DNA from: a virus
Virus record (IMG/VR): IMGVR_UViG_3300035698_015694
Coordinates: 1 to 42,611 of that record
Length of the DNA stretch: 42,611 bases
Reading direction: 5' to 3' (one strand)
Shown: piece after piece, positions 39,801 to 42,611 of the stretch
Layout: each line of letters starts with the position of its first letter
How positions within the stretch are numbered: the first letter of the stretch is position 1
Made by a program: the position numbers and the translations under genes
The notes under the pieces: model-generated
The model's input: only the letters and a program-made list of their open reading frames with translations
What the model was told of the DNA's origin: nothing
Database searches by the model: none

Positions 39801-40895
39801 GAAGAGCACGAAAGAATACTTCAAGATATTCAAAAGAAATATGCTTTAGATGGAATACAATTGCAAATCGATAGTATTCAAAGCACTTTAGACACGAACG
39901 ATGCCAAAGAATCTTCTGAACAAATTTCAGCGGAAAAAAGAGCGGAAATAGTGGCTAAATTAGAAGCATTTAAACGAGAAGCATCTGATTTAACTGTGCA
40001 AGAATTTGATGCAAATGCACAAAAACTAGTTGAACTTCAAAAAGAAGCCAATGCGCAATTAACTGATTTAGCTTTTGGTTTAGCGGATGCGTTAGTTGAT
40101 TTGACGAATGCGATTTTTGATGCTAGAATTAATAATATTGATAATGAAATAGCTGCAAATAATGAGTTTTATAATACTCAAATAGAAGCTGCTGGAGATA
40201 ATGAACGCCAAAAGAAATTCCTTGAAGAAGAACGAGAAAAGAGAAATAAAGAATTAGAAAAAAAGCGTCAAAAAGAAGCTTACAAAGCCGCGGTATTTAA
40301 TAGGGTTATGGCAATAGCTGATATTGCAATTAAAACAGCACAGGCGATCATGGCAGCTAATTTAACGATTCAAGCCATGAATGCTATTTCATTTGGTATT
40401 GCTGGAACTACTTATGGTGCTTTTGCAATTCCTTTAATTTTAGCAACGGCGGGAATACAAGCCGGAGCCATTTTAGCTACTCCATTACCAAAATACAAAC
40501 ACGGACGTAAAGACGGACCAGATGAATTTGCAATTGTTGGAGACGGCGGTCGCCCAGAGGTTGTTTCTGATCCAGATGGCTCAAATCCTAGACTAACGCC
40601 TAAAGTTCCTACTTTAACTTTCTTAAGAAAAAAGGAACGTGTTCACAGTTCCATTGATTCGTATGAAAAATATGTTCGGAATGCTAATTTACAATCCTTG
40701 CAAGAAACTGGCAATAAGGCCAGGGATTATCAAATGAATGTGAATGTAGATAATGCTTATGGAAAAGAATTGCTATTTGAATTAAGAGAAAACACAAAAG
40801 CAATTAAGCATCAAAAGAATAGTACCACCGTAAATATTCCAAAGATTGATTTAGGTCACGAGTTTTGGAAAATGAAAAACACTCGTTGGAATTAG
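36882..40895 (+). CDS. Tape measure protein, main part
   Basis: The open frame after the TAA continues to 40895; the first possible start is a TTG at 37044 (1283 residues). It contains a PhageMin_Tail/TP901-like region (FDRQLIAVGKTTNITGEDLN, KSAEVAGTLGVKGTDNILKF), a hydrophobic membrane-like stretch (LAALAAVVVAYIAF), long coiled coils and a C-terminal part with glycine and a second hydrophobic stretch. The frame length with the N-terminal part, about 1520 codons, sets tail length. It is the longest gene of the window, as expected for this protein. Confidence 0.85.
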   Translation, partial: KEASKLKAQQIISKENIYVWKEQNQAEQALISTKRKNQLATESTNRSLTKERVLLQETNKEIKLQARESLGLVSTYEKLNRSRNEAQTRLANLLSAEKRSTAEIIVAQREFNKLDIRVKAVDASINNYSKNIGNYGSAFQGLNSTARELLSTFGLVSGLALFGTVIKDIFGTVKDFDRQLIAVGKTTNITGEDLNIFGREVVKLGNDLDGVSVEGLLKSAEVAGTLGVKGTDNILKFSTAIEKLKLTSDIISEEQVQNFAKFIEVSSDSFENADKLASVITQLGNNFATTEAQILSNATEIAKGVAVYNTSAEGVLALGAATSSLGSEAESSRSAIQSTFAIINKAVATGKNLEEVLRLTGLTQAELSKQFNEDATGVFQKFVKGLNTAKEGGENLSLVLEDLGLTEKRAFTVVGSLAANYSVLEGAMASAKKEYIDNIALNKEVEAASQSIASIIGDIKDRFDAYVLSANDANGGTQRLASALKFVRDNLSSIIDGFIKYGAVLLTFLGVQKAITLATALYTAAKVAGTAAQVSFTTATGIGTVAMKAQALAAQEATVSQNALNLATKATPWGIILAALAAVVVAYIAFNDELSDAEKRIERIKAISADYSESEKYYAGESDKFREKRFSIIQKEIDLRRAQGEDGKMLDIEEIQSKKNVVRAEIENLINLKNTEIERTSNEINNSKKRIAQAEFEKSALVKANFRRNLNGDSVDDLNKNISKEKERLDLTKTINQEASKSKISELTRLNGILSDLDKNQAIKDAENQTEKNKKSIEAAKKAEADRIKLLKERYDAEKKLIDESFKLSQFRLQVAMDVENEIATNEKKSFDERLDSLLLFNQIREAKTKDAAEYELQQLGTYNEKSGKFIRQLSDFEITELLETGKSKGKITDEQRLISEKYQNDLTAFAKKGKDDRTKLIDAEVDAIQKKTDAELQLKTNTLNQDVVGENDRYALELQSAEGNFKLIEAAREEHERILQDIQKKYALDGIQLQIDSIQSTLDTNDAKESSEQISAEKRAEIVAKLEAFKREASDLTVQEFDANAQKLVELQKEANAQLTDLAFGLADALVDLTNAIFDARINNIDNEIAANNEFYNTQIEAAGDNERQKKFLEEEREKRNKELEKKRQKEAYKAAVFNRVMAIADIAIKTAQAIMAANLTIQAMNAISFGIAGTTYGAFAIPLILATAGIQAGAILATPLPKYKHGRKDGPDEFAIVGDGGRPEVVSDPDGSNPRLTPKVPTLTFLRKKERVHSSIDSYEKYVRNANLQSLQETGNKARDYQMNVNVDNAYGKELLFELRENTKAIKHQKNSTTVNIPKIDLGHEFWKMKNTRWN

Positions 40896-40960
40896 TCTTT
40901 TTTAGTAATTTTTTAGAATAAATTTAAAATCATAAAAAGTAATATTCGATAATTACTAAA

Positions 40961-41001
40961 TAACAAAATATGTTAGTTGTTAATATATTATGTTATTTTT
41001 G
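40961..41001 (+). promoter_or_regulatory. Promoter with tandem TAACA-N5-TGTTA operators, copy 3
   Basis: Palindromes TAACAAAATATGTTA (40961-40975) and TAATATATTATGTTA (40981-40995) are again 5 bp apart. The -7 box is TATTTTTG at 40994-41001, and the base triplet at the -33 position is ATG (40970-40972) rather than TTG, 21 bases upstream. It precedes the final tail gene. Confidence 0.72.
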
Positions 41002-41019
41002 TTCTTTAATAAAAACGCA

Positions 41020-42611
41020 ATGTCAAATATAAATCCCACATTTCACGACCGCATTCGCTACACGCTTAAAAGTAAGTATTACGGCTCAATAGTGATAACA
41101 GAACCTATCGGATGGCAAGATGATGAAAAGGAATTTTCAAGGCATGAAGAATACCACGGAATCATTACTAAATTTTCAAACTCATTAAAATTTATTGATA
41201 GTGGCGCGGAGTATATTCAAATGATTTTAGACATTCACGGCATTAATGAGCAAATAGAGTTGATAAGGGATGAAAAACACCCAAAAACGGATATTTGGAC
41301 CTTGACTTATTCTGGTTATTTGGATTTGTCAACATGGAGCACTGAAAAAAACCAACTTAGTGTAAAATTTAATTCTGGAGGTTTGGAACAGTTGCTTAAG
41401 TCTCGTGAAGGGGAAGATGTAGAAGTTGACAGATTGACAACTATTGATGGAAAAGTAATTCCACCTATTGATACGATATATGTTGAACTTGAAGGCAGGC
41501 GTATATTTTTAAAATCTCAATTGGAAGCCAAGGCGCCAGATAATTATATTTCCTTGAGTATTTTTTCAAATGGCAATACTCGAAATGAAGCAGGCGGTGC
41601 TCCTTTAAAAATAATTAATAAGTCGCACGAAGAATTAGCATCTGTTCCCAATCAAACTACTGCAGATAAGGATAACGGAACGACTAATATGATGTTCTTT
41701 TTAGTCTCAGAAGTAGATCGCGTTTTAGATTTAAAATTAAATTTTAATTTTAGAACTAATGTTACGAGATATGATGATGTGAATCATGGCTATTATCAAT
41801 TTAATATAACCACATACGAAAATGGTAGTTCTTTTGATGTAAAAAGTAGGATTACATTATTTAGCGCAAATGCACTTTTAGGAAATAATCAACTTGGTGG
41901 TTCTGCATATACTAATCCATTTACAGGTGTAAATAATTTTAGTCCACGCTCTCATGCGGTTAATTGGGCAGGACAAATAAACTTACTGCAAGGTGAAAGC
42001 CTTGGAATTGAAGTATTAATCGAAGCCGATATGGGTAGCAATATAAGTCGCGGTCATTTAGATGTCACAACTGATAATATTGTAGGTAAAATATCAATTG
42101 ACGAAGATAGCAATCAGGCAAAAACAAATACAAAAGCTATTTTAGTTCATGAAATTGGTGAACGATTAGTAGCATTAACTACCAACAAGGAAGATGCTTT
42201 TTACTCTGATTTTCTTGGACGAACTGATATCGGATATGTAGTCGACGGAAAAGCCGCATTAACAGCTTTTTCACACGGCTTTTGGATTCGTGGATTTGAT
42301 TCAACGCCGCCTTCTACGAAAGAAACTCCCAATATGTTCAAGCCGCTGACAACTTCGTTCAAAAATTATATTTCATCGTTGTCGGCAGTTTGGAATGTCG
42401 GAATAGGAATTGAGAAGTTTGGATTTTCTGAACGAGTTCGCGTTGAAGAATTAAGCTATTTCTATAATTTGAATGTTACAATAAAACTAGGATCTCAAGT
42501 AAAAAATGTAAAGCGTAAAATTGCTATTGATAAGTATTATTCGGCTTTAGAATTTGGATATGCAGAAGGAGGAAATTATGAAGAAGCGTGTGGCCTTGAC
42601 GAATATAATAC
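41020..42611 (+). CDS. Tail protein after the tape measure (cut by window end)
   Basis: An open frame starts with ATG at 41020, 19 bases after a promoter -7 box, and continues past the window end (530 complete codons seen). It begins MSNINPTFHDRIRYTLKSKY and has beta-rich composition with many Gly, Asn and Ser (for example ITLFSANALLGNNQLGG, SHGFWIRGFDSTPP). Position after the tape measure fits a distal tail, baseplate or host-attachment protein. I recognise no named domain in the visible part. Confidence 0.7.
   Translation, partial: MSNINPTFHDRIRYTLKSKYYGSIVITEPIGWQDDEKEFSRHEEYHGIITKFSNSLKFIDSGAEYIQMILDIHGINEQIELIRDEKHPKTDIWTLTYSGYLDLSTWSTEKNQLSVKFNSGGLEQLLKSREGEDVEVDRLTTIDGKVIPPIDTIYVELEGRRIFLKSQLEAKAPDNYISLSIFSNGNTRNEAGGAPLKIINKSHEELASVPNQTTADKDNGTTNMMFFLVSEVDRVLDLKLNFNFRTNVTRYDDVNHGYYQFNITTYENGSSFDVKSRITLFSANALLGNNQLGGSAYTNPFTGVNNFSPRSHAVNWAGQINLLQGESLGIEVLIEADMGSNISRGHLDVTTDNIVGKISIDEDSNQAKTNTKAILVHEIGERLVALTTNKEDAFYSDFLGRTDIGYVVDGKAALTAFSHGFWIRGFDSTPPSTKETPNMFKPLTTSFKNYISSLSAVWNVGIGIEKFGFSERVRVEELSYFYNLNVTIKLGSQVKNVKRKIAIDKYYSALEFGYAEGGNYEEACGLDEYN

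Noticed and set aside
36333-40895. Stop codon reassignment to explain the tape measure TAA
   Set aside because: TAA ends most other genes in this window, so a recoded genome is not supported.
1-42611. CRISPR array, insertion sequence or rRNA genes
   Set aside because: No regularly spaced repeat array, no transposase and no rRNA-like sequence was seen on reading both strands.

Overview
The window is phage DNA from a Bacteroidetes host, most likely Flavobacterium or a close relative. The DNA is AT-rich. Promoters fit the Bacteroidetes pattern TTG-N(~20)-TAnnTTTG, and starts are preceded by A/T-rich leaders with no GGAGG-type ribosome binding site. Many proteins look like Bacteroidetes temperate siphovirus families. 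Nothing that is clearly host chromosome is visible.

Layout. Positions 1-714 hold the tail of an unknown gene, a small HTH protein and a small membrane protein. A leftward tyrosine integrase (724-1938) is followed by an attP-like site (about 1946-2123) whose core is the 3' half of a tRNA-Met(CAT) gene. The lysogeny block (2217-3573, minus strand) has an HTH protein, a lipoprotein and an S24-type CI repressor. A strong early promoter at 3628-3658, with a palindromic operator between its two boxes, drives the rightward early region. That region carries small regulators and membrane proteins, then a recombination module (SbcC/Rad50-like ATPase, RecT, metallo-beta-lactamase-fold nuclease, DnaQ-like exonuclease, NinB-like protein). 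Next is a replication module: a helicase, a DUF4373-type initiator with an internal iteron cluster, a possible loader, a RuvC-like resolvase, PcfK/PcfJ-like proteins and a full-length DNA polymerase III sliding clamp. An accessory block at 19129-21217 has a MazG-like protein, a terminator-flanked moron and a minus-strand two-gene cassette with a two-TM, CxxC-x11-CxxC protein of the SLATT/mobilome type. Two DNA methyltransferases follow, one with a ParB-like N-terminus.

The late region starts with the terminase small subunit. A 520-base non-coding stretch (25029-25547) then holds a highly structured RNA with an enlarged tRNA-like domain and a complete initiator-type tRNA(CAT). TerL, portal, head genes, major capsid protein, connectors, major tail protein and tape measure follow. 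The tape measure frame is broken by one in-frame TAA. The last gene, a tail protein, runs off the end. No lysis genes are seen.

Regulation. Two operator families can be read from the sequence. A 16-bp palindrome like TACACAATATTGTGTA lies in the early promoter, in a promoter for a short RNA at 29397-29513, and in the promoter of the scaffold/capsid operon. A different element, two 15-bp palindromes TAACA-N5-TGTTA separated by exactly 5 bp, overlaps three promoters with identical geometry. These lie before the ParB-methyltransferase/terminase genes, the non-coding RNA/tRNA/head genes, and the final tail gene.
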